Of a stretch of 64,000 bases of DNA, positions 11,679 to 23,011 are shown piece after piece. This DNA is from Lodderomyces elongisporus. Lineage: Eukaryota > Ascomycota > Pichiomycetes > Serinales > Debaryomycetaceae. A program made the position numbers and the translations under genes. The stretch is from assembly GCF_030384665.1 (NCBI RefSeq), contig NC_083673.1:1807501-1871500 (forward strand). The letters are read 5' to 3'. The stretch's first letter is position 1, and each line of letters opens with the position of its first letter. The notes under the pieces are model-generated. The model was not told the DNA's origin, did no database searches, and worked only from the letters and a program-made list of their open reading frames with translations.

Positions 11679-11728
<50 letters not shown>

Positions 11729-12322
11729 AAACTACCACAATCAATACGAATTACAACCAAATAATACAATATATCAGCAACAACAACAACAACAGCAGCA
11801 GCAGCAGTTCCCTCAACAGGTGCAACCAGACTCATTTCAATCGTACAATGCAAATGATAGTTACATGGACGAGGATACCACGCAAGTCTTAGATGAGCCT
11901 CCGGTGCCTCTTGAGAGTGAATCACCCGTAAGAAATCAACAACGTTTGCAGCAACAATATCAGGAGGGCTTAGGTCCTAGACAAGATACCCATATTTTGA
12001 ACAATCTTCCCTCGCCCAAATTTGTTCAACTGGATAGGTTAGAACACAGTAATACCTATGGGGACACCAATGGCTTTAGTAGTTTTACCCCTGCCAAAGG
12101 AGTTCAGTTTAGTTCAGTTGATTCGATGAATTTCCAACCACCAGTAAATCAGTTTACACAATTAAATAATACAAGTAGCACTAATGTTTCTGATATAAGC
12201 AGCGCTCATTCAAACATATCGAGCTCGCATGTACCAATACCTCATGAAGAGAAAGTAGCATCGCCTCATACACCAACAAATGGACAACCTCAACAAGCAA
12301 CTCAACAAATCCCGCAACAACT

Positions 12323-12383
<61 letters not shown>

Positions 12384-14024
12384 GTGCTACAGCTGAAGGG
12401 TGGATTGCACCAGACAGGAACTGGTGTAACTTCGACAACGGCACAAAGGGAAGCATCAAACAATGATGCTATTACACCACCATCCTCAAGTGGTGTGAAT
12501 TCGGATGGCAACCAGGCATCAAACTACGTACATTTCATTCGACAGCCCCACCTTTTACCAACAGAAGTTCAAGATAAGGGTAAGGCAGTAAAACTAAAAA
12601 TAGAAAATTTTTACACCATGGCTGTGAATCACGCAATTGAGCGAAACCAGAGAAGAATCGAGATGGAACAAAAATTGATTGATGAAGGAGCCGGCATTTC
12701 TGAAGAAAGGAAGAATAGACACATTCAAAACTATAGTAAGAAAGAGACCCAATTTTTACGTTTGAGAAGGACCAAATTGGCATTGGAGGACTTTGAAACC
12801 ATAAAAGTTATTGGTAAGGGTGCTTTTGGTGAAGTGCGTTTAGTGCAGAAAAAAGATAATGGCCATATATATGCTATGAAGACATTGTTGAAGCTGGAAA
12901 TGTATAAGAAGGACCAGTTGGCACACGTTAAGGCTGAGAGGGATGTTTTAGCCAATAGTGATTCTCCCTGGGTGGTGTCGTTATTTTACTCTTTCCAAGA
13001 TTCGCAGTATCTTTATTTAATTATGGAATACTTGCCTGGTGGTGATTTGATGACGATGTTGATTAGATGGCAGATATTTACCGAGGATATCACAAGATTT
13101 TATATGGCAGAGTGTGTGTTGGCCTTGGAAGCGATTCACAAGTTGGGTTTCATCCATCGTGACATAAAGCCTGATAATATATTGATTGATAGACGCGGGC
13201 ATGTTAAACTTAGTGACTTTGGACTTTCCACTGGGTTCCACAAGACCCATGACTCGAATTATTACAAGAAATTGCTTGAAGAGAACCCATCTAACCCATT
13301 GCAGGCAAACCAATTGTCTGCAGGTGGTGCACAGCCATCGCATGGACGTAATTCGATGATGGTGGATGCGATTAACTTGACCATGTCCAATAGGCAACAG
13401 ATGCAAACGTGGAGGAAATCAAGAAGACTTATGGCATACTCTACAGTTGGTACTCCTGATTATATTGCACCAGAAATCTTTGTACACCAGGGATATGGTC
13501 AAGAGTGTGATTGGTGGTCGCTTGGTGCGATTATGTTTGAGTGTTTGGTTGGATGGCCACCATTTTGTGCAGAGACGCCTCATGAGACGTATAGAAAGAT
13601 TATCAATTGGCAAGAGACGTTGCAGATTCCTGATGATGTGCATCTTTCGCCTGAGGCAGAGGATTTGATCAAGAGGCTTTTGACCTCGGCTGAGCATAGG
13701 TTGGGCCGATATGGTGGGTCGGATGAGATTAAGCAGCACCCATTTTTCCGTGGTGTTGACTGGGACACTATAAGGAAAGTTGACGCTCCATTCATTCCCA
13801 AGTTGAGATCGATTACAGATACAAGGTTTTTCCCTACGGATGAGTTGGAGAATATACCTGATAATCCGGTATTGACTAGGGCTATGGAGCAAAGAGAGTT
13901 GGATGCAAAGAATGGTGGCGGGGGTGTTGGTGGTGGAGGAAGAAGAAACACAAAGGAAGATTTGCCTTTTATTGGATATACTTATTCGAGGTTTGATTAT
14001 TTGACCAGAAAGAATGCCTTATAA
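11619..14024 (+). CDS. CBK1: NDR/LATS-family serine/threonine kinase Cbk1
   Basis: 801 residues from the ATG at 11619; a TTG three codons upstream is in frame but is not a normal start. Cbk1 with Mob2 is the output kinase of the RAM pathway (cell separation, polarised growth, wall integrity). The N-terminal half is Gln-rich (CAA/CAG runs at 11677-11727 and 11777-11809, CAACAACAT units at 12323-12382). A Mob-binding region (about 318-385) precedes the kinase domain, which starts near Phe392: glycine loop GKGAFGEV, catalytic [11 protein letters not shown], an NDR-type insert, activation loop [14 protein letters not shown], and C-terminal hydrophobic motif with Thr788 (GYTYSRF). The C-terminus YLTRKNAL is the family hallmark. 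Codon 426 is CTG where S. cerevisiae Cbk1 has serine (KTLLKSEMYKK), evidence for CUG decoding as Ser. Confidence 0.98.
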
Positions 14025-15622
14025 ACTGTGTTTTCTTTTCTTTTCTTTGTTTTTTTGTTGCTTATTTTGGCTGTACTTGGACAATCGGGGGTAGGGGATG
14101 ATAAAGTATAGTTTATTATCAGCAGACTGACGAATTTAGAAAGTTAGATGATATAGAGTAGTTGGTATAATTGGATTGCAAAGTTTGTAAAAATGATTTA
14201 AAAGGAAATGAATATTGAGAAAATGCACTTATAGCTTGATCTTTATGTTATTTTTGTAGCTTTTTTTGCTTTTTTTTTGCTTTTTTTTTGCTTTTTTAAT
14301 ATTGCTTTTTTTCTTTTCCCTTTATCGAAATTGCCCTCTTCCTATTCCTTTTGTACCGTTAGTTCTACATATCTATAAAGAAAACAAAGATTTGGTCTGC
14401 CATCAAAGTCGTAGTTGTGGTTGTGGTGTATGGAAGGATAAAATTGGTAGACTAAAAGTTAATCGCTTATTATACAAACTATGGGTAGGGAGTAGCCGTC
14501 AGAATTAACTCCGTGACTGTCCGTGTCCGCATCGCTACATTAATCCAAACGAAAAAAAAAAAGAGAGAAAAAAAAAATTCCGCAGTTCCGTATTTCCGTA
14601 ACATTTCTCTATTACGTAATTTCAATCAAATGCTGGGTTGTATGAGATCGGATATAAAAAATTGGTACAAAAAAAGGAAAAAGAGCAAGAGATGAGTAAG
14701 CGCCATTACACAAAACCTCAAAGTGGTCTTTACTGCTCATAACTATTGTTTTTGTTCGCAATTGATTCTATATCGTATTCCAAGAAATATATTGAGCAAT
14801 ATTGTTGAGTATCCCACATGTTCCAGGTGAGCTGAATAAGTTATAGATAAATCACCAATGTTTTCCCAGGGTGAGTTTTGTTGATTTTGTTGATGTGTGA
14901 ACTAAATGGCGCAAGAAGTCGCCAATAGATTTGTTATCTATAGCGAGATCATGAAGTGAAAGTGGAGGAGGGGGGATGTGGTGGTGAGAATTATTGTGTT
15001 TTCCATAATGAGATCGAAAATTAATAAAATAAAATAAAAATAGAATTAAAAATAAATTTAAATTTAAATTTGTGTTTTTTTTTTTACCATTTAAACTTTC
15101 TGTCTGTTTCTGCTTTTGCAGTCGTTCTTGTGGCACATCGGCCGAAACCTCCGGATATTGACAGAAAGACGATGGAATTTGTACTTTGGTCATACATAAA
15201 ATTGCATGATCTTTTTTTCTTTATCTTTTTTCACATGAGAACCATTACTAATACAATGCAAATCAGTTGACGAATTGGATAGCAATGTAATTGTGAACTT
15301 TGCTCTTTGTTTGAGCTTCTCTGTCCTTCTTTTTCTTTTCACTATCGTTTGGGAACAAGCGGCGCAACTTGGAAGAAGATTCGAAGAAAAATTGGGAATG
15401 GGTGGTGTGATTGAAATGCGGAGTCTAATGTGAATGGAAATGTATAGAAACAGGCCCAATATGCCCGATCAATCAGATGGCACAGGATATACTTCAAAGC
15501 GGCCACAACGTGATTGTTTCGAACTTTCAATTTTTGAAAGCCAAAAGATAAATAAAAAAAAAGATTAGAGCAACAAAGAAAGTTCCTCAACGCAAAAGCG
15601 GCATTACGTTGTTCTACTATGA

Positions 15623-15709
15623 GAAGTAGAAGTAGAAGTAGAAGTAGAAGTAGAAGTAGAAGTAGAAGTAGAAGTAGAAGTAGAAGTAGAAGTAGAAGTA
15701 GAAGTAGAA
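15623..15709. repeat. GAAGTA hexamer microsatellite, about 14 units
   Basis: An almost perfect run of GAAGTA units. Read on the minus strand it would give Ser-Thr or poly-Leu depending on frame, but no flanking sequence in those frames looks like a protein, so it is treated as a noncoding microsatellite. Confidence 0.92.
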
Positions 15710-17027
15710 ACTGTGATTGAACTTGCTCGAGATAAAATGGAGAGTAAAGGATGAACTCCGTCTCCACCAAACAGTGGTTGCAACATTGAAGCCTCCTTAC
15801 ACTTTTTTTTTTATTTTTGCTTTCAACACTTGTGTATCGAAGCAACAGAGCAAAACAAAAGACACGACAAGAAAAGAAAAGAATAGACAAGAATAGACAA
15901 GAAAATGAAAATGAAAATGAAATGGGTTAAGAAATATGGTAAATTCATGGATGCGCAAACTGCCTCCTCAAAAAGCAAGTCCTGTAGAAACACTTTTGAG
16001 TCTAGTCTTTGTATATATATAGATATATATATATATATGTATATATTCTTTCTTTGTTTATTTTTTTGTTTAAAGTTGCTCAATATTGACCTGACCCTTT
16101 GCAAAGAAATTTACAACCGAGTGCCAGAATGTAAAGTTGCTAATCTCGCTTTGCGATACAAGCATAGTGCCAATGCAAATAAAGATGCAACAAAGATACC
16201 GAGGGAAAGGAAAGGAAAGGAAAAGAAGATGAAAACACTTTTCTAATCATGTTAAGCAAAGAGCATATTGTTTCCTCTATTTGTTCTTTTTTTCTTGTGA
16301 GTCCGAGTCTGTGTCTGTGTCTAAGTCTTGGTCTTTGCTTTTCTGTCTTCTTTTTTTTTTTCTCTGTTTTTACCCATTCTGTCAACATCCAATTCTTCTT
16401 CTATATTTTCTATTCTTGTTATTTTGTTCACCTATTGTTTGTTAATCTGTGTGCAACCTCTAACCGGTCTAGCCCATTTTTCATGTTCACATTGACCATT
16501 CACCTTGACCATTGACTTTGACTCTCACCTCCTTATTTATTTATCCCATCCCCCATGCGTTCCATTTGTTTATGATTAACCATTTTTGGCAACTCCCAAT
16601 TTTAACGTTGGTATCATAACCTCTATCACCCCATCATTCAAAAAATTCCCTTACTTTGCTTGTTATTCTCACTAGCTTTTTTTTATTTTATTTTCAGAAG
16701 AAAAAAAGCAAGAATTTGAATGTTTTGTATTCAACTTTATCTTTACTTTTGCTGTTTCACGGTTGTCCTATTTTCACCTAACTTTTTAGACGGCAGTAGA
16801 AGCGAGTAGGCAAAAAAAAAAAAGATACGGAGAGTCGGGGGGGTATGGGGGTTTGGGGGTTTGGAAATTGATGAGAGACAGAAATTAATCATAAATTGTT
16901 TGAGCAAATTACATACATCATAAAAGTCGAAATGACAACCTGATATATATTTACTCTTTTACTTCTACGTTCAGCAAGGGAAAGAAGGAAGGGGGAGAGG
17001 AAAGAAGATAGGACACATTTGGCGAAA

Positions 17028-17087
17028 TATGTGAATAAGTATGTGAATAAGTATGTGAATAAGTATGTGAATAAGTATGTGAATAAG
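17028..17087. repeat. Five tandem copies of a 12-mer (TATGTGAATAAG)
   Basis: Five exact 12-base units without spacers, about 920 bases before YTP1. This is a minisatellite rather than a CRISPR-like array, since there are no spacers. Confidence 0.95.
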
Positions 17088-18007
17088 TAAGTCAGTATAT
17101 AATTAAAAGATTAAAAAAAAACCAAAATTGTACCAAATTTGAATTAGAGGAAACATATTGCGAGTAGATTCGGGTATTTACTCACAAACCCATACTATAC
17201 TTCGGCTAACTCTACAGATTGAATGATTCTATTAGATTGACTCAGCTAGATTATGCAAGTCATTTACAAAGTTTGAGGGAAATTGAAAAAATAAATAAAT
17301 AAAAAAATATATATATAATTTCTTTGCGATGACTGTGACTGTCATGATGTTGTTGTTGTTGTTGTTGTTCCTCTTTTGTGTCGCATGTACGCTGCGTTAT
17401 ATATATATATATTATATATTATATAGTATTAGTAATGATATAGTATAAAAGTAGTTACATAATTCCCTCTTAAGCCTAAAAAGAAACCAAAAAGAAAAAG
17501 TGTATCCCACACAGAAGTATTTATTTTTACAACCAAATAGAAAAAAACAAGTATCAGATACAACATATATCTACAACTCCATATCACTTTTTTTTTTCCT
17601 TTCTTTCTTTCTTCTTCTTGTTAGAGCTGGTGTTGTTTCTTTTCAATTGTTTGACTAACAACAATCACTTATACTTTGAACAATTCCACACAATTGAATA
17701 CATTGCAACGGTAACTATACCCTTGATTAGTACCCTTTTAAAAGTGTGTCTAATTTTATCGCCGTCTTTGCAACTATCACATTTACCAAAGCAAAAAAAA
17801 AAAAATCAATAAAATAAAAGTCAACTTTTGACACTATATAACTCTGAAGAATTTTCGGTTCTCCAAGGTTAGTTTTGTTCCATTAATTAATTATCCTCGT
17901 TATTCTTATTATTTTTGAAATTATTTATCCCTTTTGCTTAGACTATTTCTATATTGAATAGTTTGATAGTGAAAAGAACAAAAAGAATTATTTTGAGGGT
18001 TCAGAAA

Positions 18008-19843
18008 ATGTTTAAAAATACGAAAATAACTTCAATTCTACTATTGCTTTGCGCTATAGGGTCAATGGCAATGGCAATGGATATGGATATGGACTCGGAC
18101 ATGAAAGAAGATGGTATGAGTGACATTAGCAACAGCAAGGAGTCTACACACACAACAATGACTGACACATCTGTTGCCGCTGACTTAACACCGATTCCTC
18201 ACGTTATGAAGCACCCACATGGTTTACCAATCCTTGAAACTAATCTCTTACCCGAAGAGAAATTGTTTTGGGAAAATTACAATACTACAACTTATTTCAC
18301 TGTGCCCAGTAACCACCGTGCTGCTTTATACATGCATATTGCCCTCGGCTTGGTCTCCATCATTGTTGTATACCCAATCGCCTTGATTTTCAATAATTTA
18401 AGCATGACGAAAACTTATATGGCTGCTTTGGTCATTCACACTGGCTTCATATTGATCTCCTTGCTCAACTACTCAATCTTCATCAACCTGATACCAGAAT
18501 TATACCCAGGAAACGCTTATGGAAAGATGATTGTTATTTTATTTATAACAACCTGTATACAAATCGTATTTGCCTTGGTAAAAAATTTAGAGCCATCAAA
18601 TTTGTCAAATGGCTCGTCCTCATTGAGCAATGGACCATATTTCAGTCTTCGGCCATCCACAAGCGGTTCAGACGTCAACAACAACAATAATGGAAATGAT
18701 GACGATGAAATTGAAGATGATGGCGATAACGTGTCTGAATCGTCTCTGATCAACTCGTCAGCTGCAGCAATCGATTGCGAAAAAATGGGTCTGACTACAC
18801 AACAATCCAAGATTTATAGGTTTAGGATGTGGATTTCACAAACTAAATTCCACAAATTTTTCAAAATCGGTTTCAACTTGTTAAATTGGGGACATTTTTT
18901 TTACTACTTGGTATTGATCCCCACGGGAGTTGCTACTTTTTGCATGTACGGACAAGCCGAAACAGTATTTAACCTTCTTGCGCACTTTATCAAAGGTGGA
19001 GTGTTTTTTGCATACGGTATATTGTCACTTGCAAGATATTGCGGTGCATTTTCAAATAAAGGTTGGGCTTGGAACCACAAGTTTATTAGTGGTGACTCTC
19101 AGTTAAACCTTTGGTCTAGATTCCAAAACAAAGGTCTTTGGACTATGGAAATGATTGAGAGCTCCTTGATTTTATTTTATGGATCAACAAATATCTTCTT
19201 GGAGCACTTGAGCAATGCCGGCAATGAATGGTCAACAAAGGATTTGCAACATGTTTCTATAGCATTTATTTTCATTGGCTGTGGTTTATGTGGTGTCCTT
19301 ACAGAGTTGAAATTACAAGATTGGAGATATGAGCAAGCCTTGGCTAATTACAAGAAAATTGCTGCTGCCGATGATGAAAATATCCATCATGTTATCAAAG
19401 CTAGTCCTGGATTCAGTCCTAATCCATTCCCAGTATTGACTATTTATTGGACTGGTATTCTCATGTCTCTGCACCAACAGGCCTCGGCATTATCGACGGA
19501 GATTCATGTACAATGGGGCAATATGTTTATTCTTGGATGTGCATTTAGGTTTATCACATATTTGCTCATGTTGCTCAATGCAGGTAAGCCTACCAAATTG
19601 ACAAGGCCAGTGAGACCCATTACCGAGTTGATTGTCGCGTTCAGTTTGATCTGTGGCGGCTTGATCTTTATGGAATCAACTGACCCTGTGGTATTGTCGT
19701 TTGAATACTATGGACTTACCTCAATGTTTACCTTAAACGTGAGCCTTGGTGTAGTGACTTTGTTTATGAGCTGGATGATGTCATTGTTTACATTCAAAGA
19801 TTGGCTTAAAAACAAGTATAAAGTCACACAGCACGAAGTGTAA
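18008..19843 (+). CDS. YTP1: Ytp1-family multi-pass membrane protein
   Basis: 611 residues from the ATG at 18008; a TTG 18 codons upstream is not used here because the ATG directly opens a signal peptide (MFKNTKITSILLLLCAIGS). Next comes a Met/Asp-rich segment (MAMAMDMDMDSDM), a conserved-looking lumenal stretch ending with PHGLPILETNLLPEE, and roughly ten hydrophobic segments broken by an Asn/Asp-rich loop (about residues 215-250). The arrangement matches fungal Ytp1-like proteins (DUF2427 plus Ytp1 domain), whose function is poorly known; S. cerevisiae Ytp1 is described as resembling mitochondrial electron-transport proteins. Signal peptide plus many membrane spans suggest an endomembrane location. 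The family call is fairly firm; orthology and role less so. Confidence 0.85.
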   Translation: MFKNTKITSILLLLCAIGSMAMAMDMDMDSDMKEDGMSDISNSKESTHTTMTDTSVAADLTPIPHVMKHPHGLPILETNLLPEEKLFWENYNTTTYFTVPSNHRAALYMHIALGLVSIIVVYPIALIFNNLSMTKTYMAALVIHTGFILISLLNYSIFINLIPELYPGNAYGKMIVILFITTCIQIVFALVKNLEPSNLSNGSSSLSNGPYFSLRPSTSGSDVNNNNNGNDDDEIEDDGDNVSESSLINSSAAAIDCEKMGLTTQQSKIYRFRMWISQTKFHKFFKIGFNLLNWGHFFYYLVLIPTGVATFCMYGQAETVFNLLAHFIKGGVFFAYGILSLARYCGAFSNKGWAWNHKFISGDSQLNLWSRFQNKGLWTMEMIESSLILFYGSTNIFLEHLSNAGNEWSTKDLQHVSIAFIFIGCGLCGVLTELKLQDWRYEQALANYKKIAAADDENIHHVIKASPGFSPNPFPVLTIYWTGILMSLHQQASALSTEIHVQWGNMFILGCAFRFITYLLMLLNAGKPTKLTRPVRPITELIVAFSLICGGLIFMESTDPVVLSFEYYGLTSMFTLNVSLGVVTLFMSWMMSLFTFKDWLKNKYKVTQHEV

Positions 19844-20606
19844 GATGACATCTTGGCACTCTAGCTGAATTGCAATTCGATAATGAGATAAAGATTTTGT
19901 TCACTTGTTTACTTGTTTACTTACTTGTTTGTTTTTGTTGATTATTACTCATACCCAGTACTCTTTCCACCACTTCCGAGTTCCTCAGTTTGTCTGTTTA
20001 CTTGTCTGGTTTTTTTTTTTTCTTTTTTTTGTTTGCTGCTATTTAATAATTTAAACACGTTTTCTTCATATCCCGGAATATCAAACCGTGGAGCCCTTTA
20101 ATAATGCTATAATGCTAATTTTTTAATTAACCTAAATGATTGATCTACTAATATACATACATATATATATATATAGCCATTTAATTTACTACTAATAATT
20201 ATAATATATTTAAATTAGTCAAAAGAAAAAGAAAGAAAAAGAAAGAAAAAAAAAGATACCCGAACCCTTTCCATCGTGTAACAGACATCCTAGAGTTATA
20301 TAGCACTTTTGTATTTCTTGTTTTGTTGTTGCTTTTGCAAACTACTAAAAGAAACTTTATCGTTTCTGGTTGATAGTAGACATCTAATTTGCTATACTGT
20401 TATCATATTTCACTTCTCCGTCTTTTTTCTTTTATTTCTTATTGAAATGAAAGAAACATAAGAACATAATAAAAGAGATTGAAATCAAAAAAATGAAAAG
20501 AATGAAAAAAATGAAAAATGAAAAATGAAAAATGAAAAATGAAAGATGAAAAATGAAAAAATTTAAAGTAATATAAAATGAAGCAAGTTTACTTTTCATC
20601 AATATA
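19844..20606. other. Intergenic, convergent YTP1 and TMA16 ends
   Basis: 763 bases between two convergent genes, so mostly 3' regions. It has T-rich tracts near 20010-20030, a TA run at 20157-20176, GAAA runs at 20225-20255 and the heptamer array at 20511-20559. No gene recognised. Confidence 0.6.
20511..20559. repeat. Heptamer array ATGAAAA, seven units
   Basis: Seven ATGAAAA units (one with AAAG), 48 bases beyond the TMA16 stop codon. It is one of four A5N2-type heptamer arrays in the window. Confidence 0.9.
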
Positions 20607-21149
20607 TTACTTCATCTCTACTTCAACGTTTGTGCTTGGTAAATTTGTCATCTGCTTTGATACATGTATAAATTTGAATCCTGTTGTGGCACCTGTCGTT
20701 CCATTCCAATTCCTTAATCTCTTGACTGTCTCCTCATCGCTCAAGTCCGGCACTTTATAACCGGTCTCAAACATGTGCTCTTCGTGTTTGATCTTCTCTT
20801 GTAAGATTTTCTGCTTTGTCGAGATGGGGCGTCCCTTGCGGTGTTCCTTTTCCATCTCGCTCAATTTTTCTCTATCCTCGTCTATGAAACTTTCGATAAA
20901 CCCTTTTATTTCCTCTAAAGTATACGACGGCTGTGTTTCATTTTCAATTTGAGTATGGATATAGGAAACTATAACAAGCTCATTGGATTTTTTCTCTATA
21001 CTATCAAGCTTCCTTTGTTGTAGTTTCTTGTCTCTGACAGTGGCACGATTAAGTTGTTTAAATTTGCGGCCCTTTATATGCATCGATCCGGCCGATTTGG
21101 CCTTGGAAAGATTTTTCGTGACTTTGCTTAAGCTATGTGCAATCGGCAT
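20607..21149 (-). CDS. TMA16: Ribosome-assembly factor Tma16
   Basis: 180 residues from the ATG at 21149 (MPIAHSLSKVTKNLSK), matching the start and length (about 178) of yeast Tma16. An in-frame upstream extension opens only with TTG and is rejected. Shared landmarks with the family as I recall it are the basic N-terminus with a KGRKFKQL-like motif and an RAT segment, then FIESFIDEDREKL, then the C-terminal KVPDLSDEETVKRLRNWNG. Tma16 associates with late nuclear pre-60S particles in yeast. The orthology call is strong. Confidence 0.93.
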   Translation of the reverse strand: MPIAHSLSKVTKNLSKAKSAGSMHIKGRKFKQLNRATVRDKKLQQRKLDSIEKKSNELVIVSYIHTQIENETQPSYTLEEIKGFIESFIDEDREKLSEMEKEHRKGRPISTKQKILQEKIKHEEHMFETGYKVPDLSDEETVKRLRNWNGTTGATTGFKFIHVSKQMTNLPSTNVEVEMK

Positions 21150-22029
21150 GGTAATTTTTTTTCTGTAGGCTAGTGGTCTAATAGATTCTTTTTTGTTTGT
21201 TTGTTTATCTGTTTTTTCCAATCTTGTATCGATAAGCTAGGTATTGCGATGGTGCAAGTGTTTCCATAGTGTATAGCACTAAGGCAGATGAAGAATATTA
21301 AAGAGATGAGGACTATTATCCATTTTGTGAAGAGAGAGAGAGAGAGAGAGATAGTATGTGTGTGTGTGTGTAAATATATACATATATATAAATACATATG
21401 GAGTGTGCGCAAATTGAAGCGCAACGTATCCATTTCTGTCATTTATTCAACCACCAAAAAAAGAAAGAAAAGAACAAATTGCAGTTATAAACTACACAGT
21501 TAATTTATTTATTACTTATCATTGATACTCCACTTTACTGGATTGTCAAAGCTAATGTAAATCTAGGTGGTGTACAATCAGTACACTTACCGGATGGACT
21601 TAATTTGTTCAGCATTAAAATCAATGAGCCTTCAACTTGCGATTTTCCATAAATTTAACTACAGTTGTAGTGTGCTTTGGTTCAAATTTTAGCTCTCTAA
21701 AAAGAAGGTCAAAAAAAAAATAGAGAGAGAGAAAGGGAGAGAGAAAGGGAGGGGAAGAAAGGGAGAGAGAAAAAAAAAATTCACCAACTTTCAGTTTCAA
21801 AAACTTTGAGGCGCCTCAGACCAAGCAAAAAAAAAGAAAACAAAGAAAGAAAGAAAGAAAGCGAAAAATGAGTTAGCGAGAGACAGAGAGAAAGAGAAAG
21901 AAAGAGGGAGAAAAAGAACCGAACAATTTCAACACGATTGATTGAGTAACCCAAAATAAATAAATAAATTTGGCAATAGAGATTACAAGAGACTCTAAAT
22001 AAATAAATATAACAATAATAATAATAATC
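21150..22029. other. Divergent promoter region, TMA16 and CAF20
   Basis: 880 bases between two divergently read genes. It has GA-rich runs (21333-21352, 21722-21770, 21840-21915), a GT tract at 21356-21371, TA runs near 21375-21395 and AATAAT repeats just before CAF20. It is the likely shared promoter of two translation-related genes. No RNA gene recognised. Confidence 0.6.
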
Positions 22030-22689
22030 ATGGCAAAGTACACTGAAGAGCAGCTTTTTGCAATCAAGGAGGAAACATCCTACGTTCCCCAACCACAGAT
22101 TCTTTCTGCATTCAATGAATTGATTGAACAGGTTAAAGAACATGCACACCAACAACAACTCCAATATCAACAACAGCAACAGCAACAACAAGGGTTTTCT
22201 GGTATCGGCTCAGGAGTTTCAGGACCTGGTGCTCAAAAATGGAGAAATGGTGATACTTATATCGACGAACATGGACACGAAAGATCATACCACCACATGA
22301 ACAGACGTAGACCTTCAAGATCCAACAATGGTGAGAAGAAGCCATTTTTCAACAAAAAGAAGACAGAAGTTGTTGTTGATGAGGACGGTTGGGAAACATT
22401 TACACCCGTTCAACATGCACACAGGGGTAGTATTGGTGAAGATGGAAGCGAGGAGAAAAGTAAATTTAGAGATAGTGTCAGTGGAAGCTCTGGATCCGGT
22501 GCTGGTGCTGGTGCTGGTGCTGGTGCTGCAAGTGGCTCCGCAGGTGGAGTTAGAGCAAGGCCAAATAACAAGAACTTGGGAAGCTCGAAAGCAGTGGATC
22601 CAAGGGAAATTGCAAGTGACAAACAAACTAGAACTTTTAATGCGTTTGAAGCATTGGAAGGTAACGACGACGAAGATGATGATGAATAA
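22030..22689 (+). CDS. CAF20: eIF4E-binding protein Caf20 (p20)
   Basis: 219 residues (about 161 in S. cerevisiae). The N-terminus MAKYTEEQLFAIK carries the canonical eIF4E-binding motif YxxxxL-phi as Tyr4, Leu9, Phe10, so the protein should compete with eIF4G for the cap-binding factor and repress a subset of mRNAs. Other Caf20 landmarks follow: a basic HMNRRRPSR patch, VVVDEDGWETF, then RPNNKNLGSSKAVDPREIASDK and FNAFEALEGNDDEDDD at the end. Poly-Gln (CAACAG runs) and a Gly/Ala repeat (GCTGGT units, nt 22498-22530) account for the extra length. The start is the first ATG. Confidence 0.94.
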   Translation: MAKYTEEQLFAIKEETSYVPQPQILSAFNELIEQVKEHAHQQQLQYQQQQQQQQGFSGIGSGVSGPGAQKWRNGDTYIDEHGHERSYHHMNRRRPSRSNNGEKKPFFNKKKTEVVVDEDGWETFTPVQHAHRGSIGEDGSEEKSKFRDSVSGSSGSGAGAGAGAGAASGSAGGVRARPNNKNLGSSKAVDPREIASDKQTRTFNAFEALEGNDDEDDDE

Positions 22690-23011
22690 ACGTGTTATTA
22701 TGGGATAAGTTTGGATGCATATATACACACATATATATATATATATGTAGATATGTATGTAGATATATTTGTGTATATGTTATGTATATGTTTCTTTATA
22801 TACAATCAACTAGTTTATACAATAATTGTGTATAGAAAAAGAAAAAGAGAATTTAATTGCAACGACTTTGAAACGCAAAGGTTTTGTTGTTGTTGTTGTT
22901 GTTGTTGTTGTTTTTATCTTCTGTTTCTCTTCTATTTGTAAGAAGGAAAAAAAGGAAACATGGTATATATATATATATATAAATTAATTGATCTACTACT
23001 AAATCTAAAAC
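22690..23011. other. Intergenic, convergent CAF20 and EFR3 ends
   Basis: 322 bases with TA/GTA repeats (22728-22790), a GTT trinucleotide run at 22881-22911 and a TA run at 22965-22982. These are 3' regions; nothing else seen. Confidence 0.6.

Larger units (their letters stand above)
14025..18007. other. 4-kb gene-poor region before YTP1
   Basis: No supported protein gene in nearly 4 kb. It contains T-rich runs near 14260-14310, a hexamer array at 15623-15709, TA runs at 16012-16045, a 12-mer array at 17028-17087, and further TA runs near 17300-17435. Open frames here are Leu/Phe/Lys/Tyr-rich and coincide with repeats. It may hold a long promoter for YTP1 or an RNA gene. I searched by eye for snRNA and tRNA-box hallmarks and saw none. 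Confidence 0.55.

Noticed and set aside
15342..15890. Leu-rich open frame over the GAAGTA array, and a Ser-Thr repeat frame on the same strand
   Set aside because: Both are products of the hexamer repeat read in different frames; flanks show no protein-like sequence.
17028..17087. CRISPR-like direct repeats
   Set aside because: Units are contiguous without spacers, and the genome is eukaryotic.
14025..18007. Telomerase RNA or snRNA gene in the large spacers
   Set aside because: No template-like, Sm-site or branch-recognition strings were found by eye; a covariance search would be needed.
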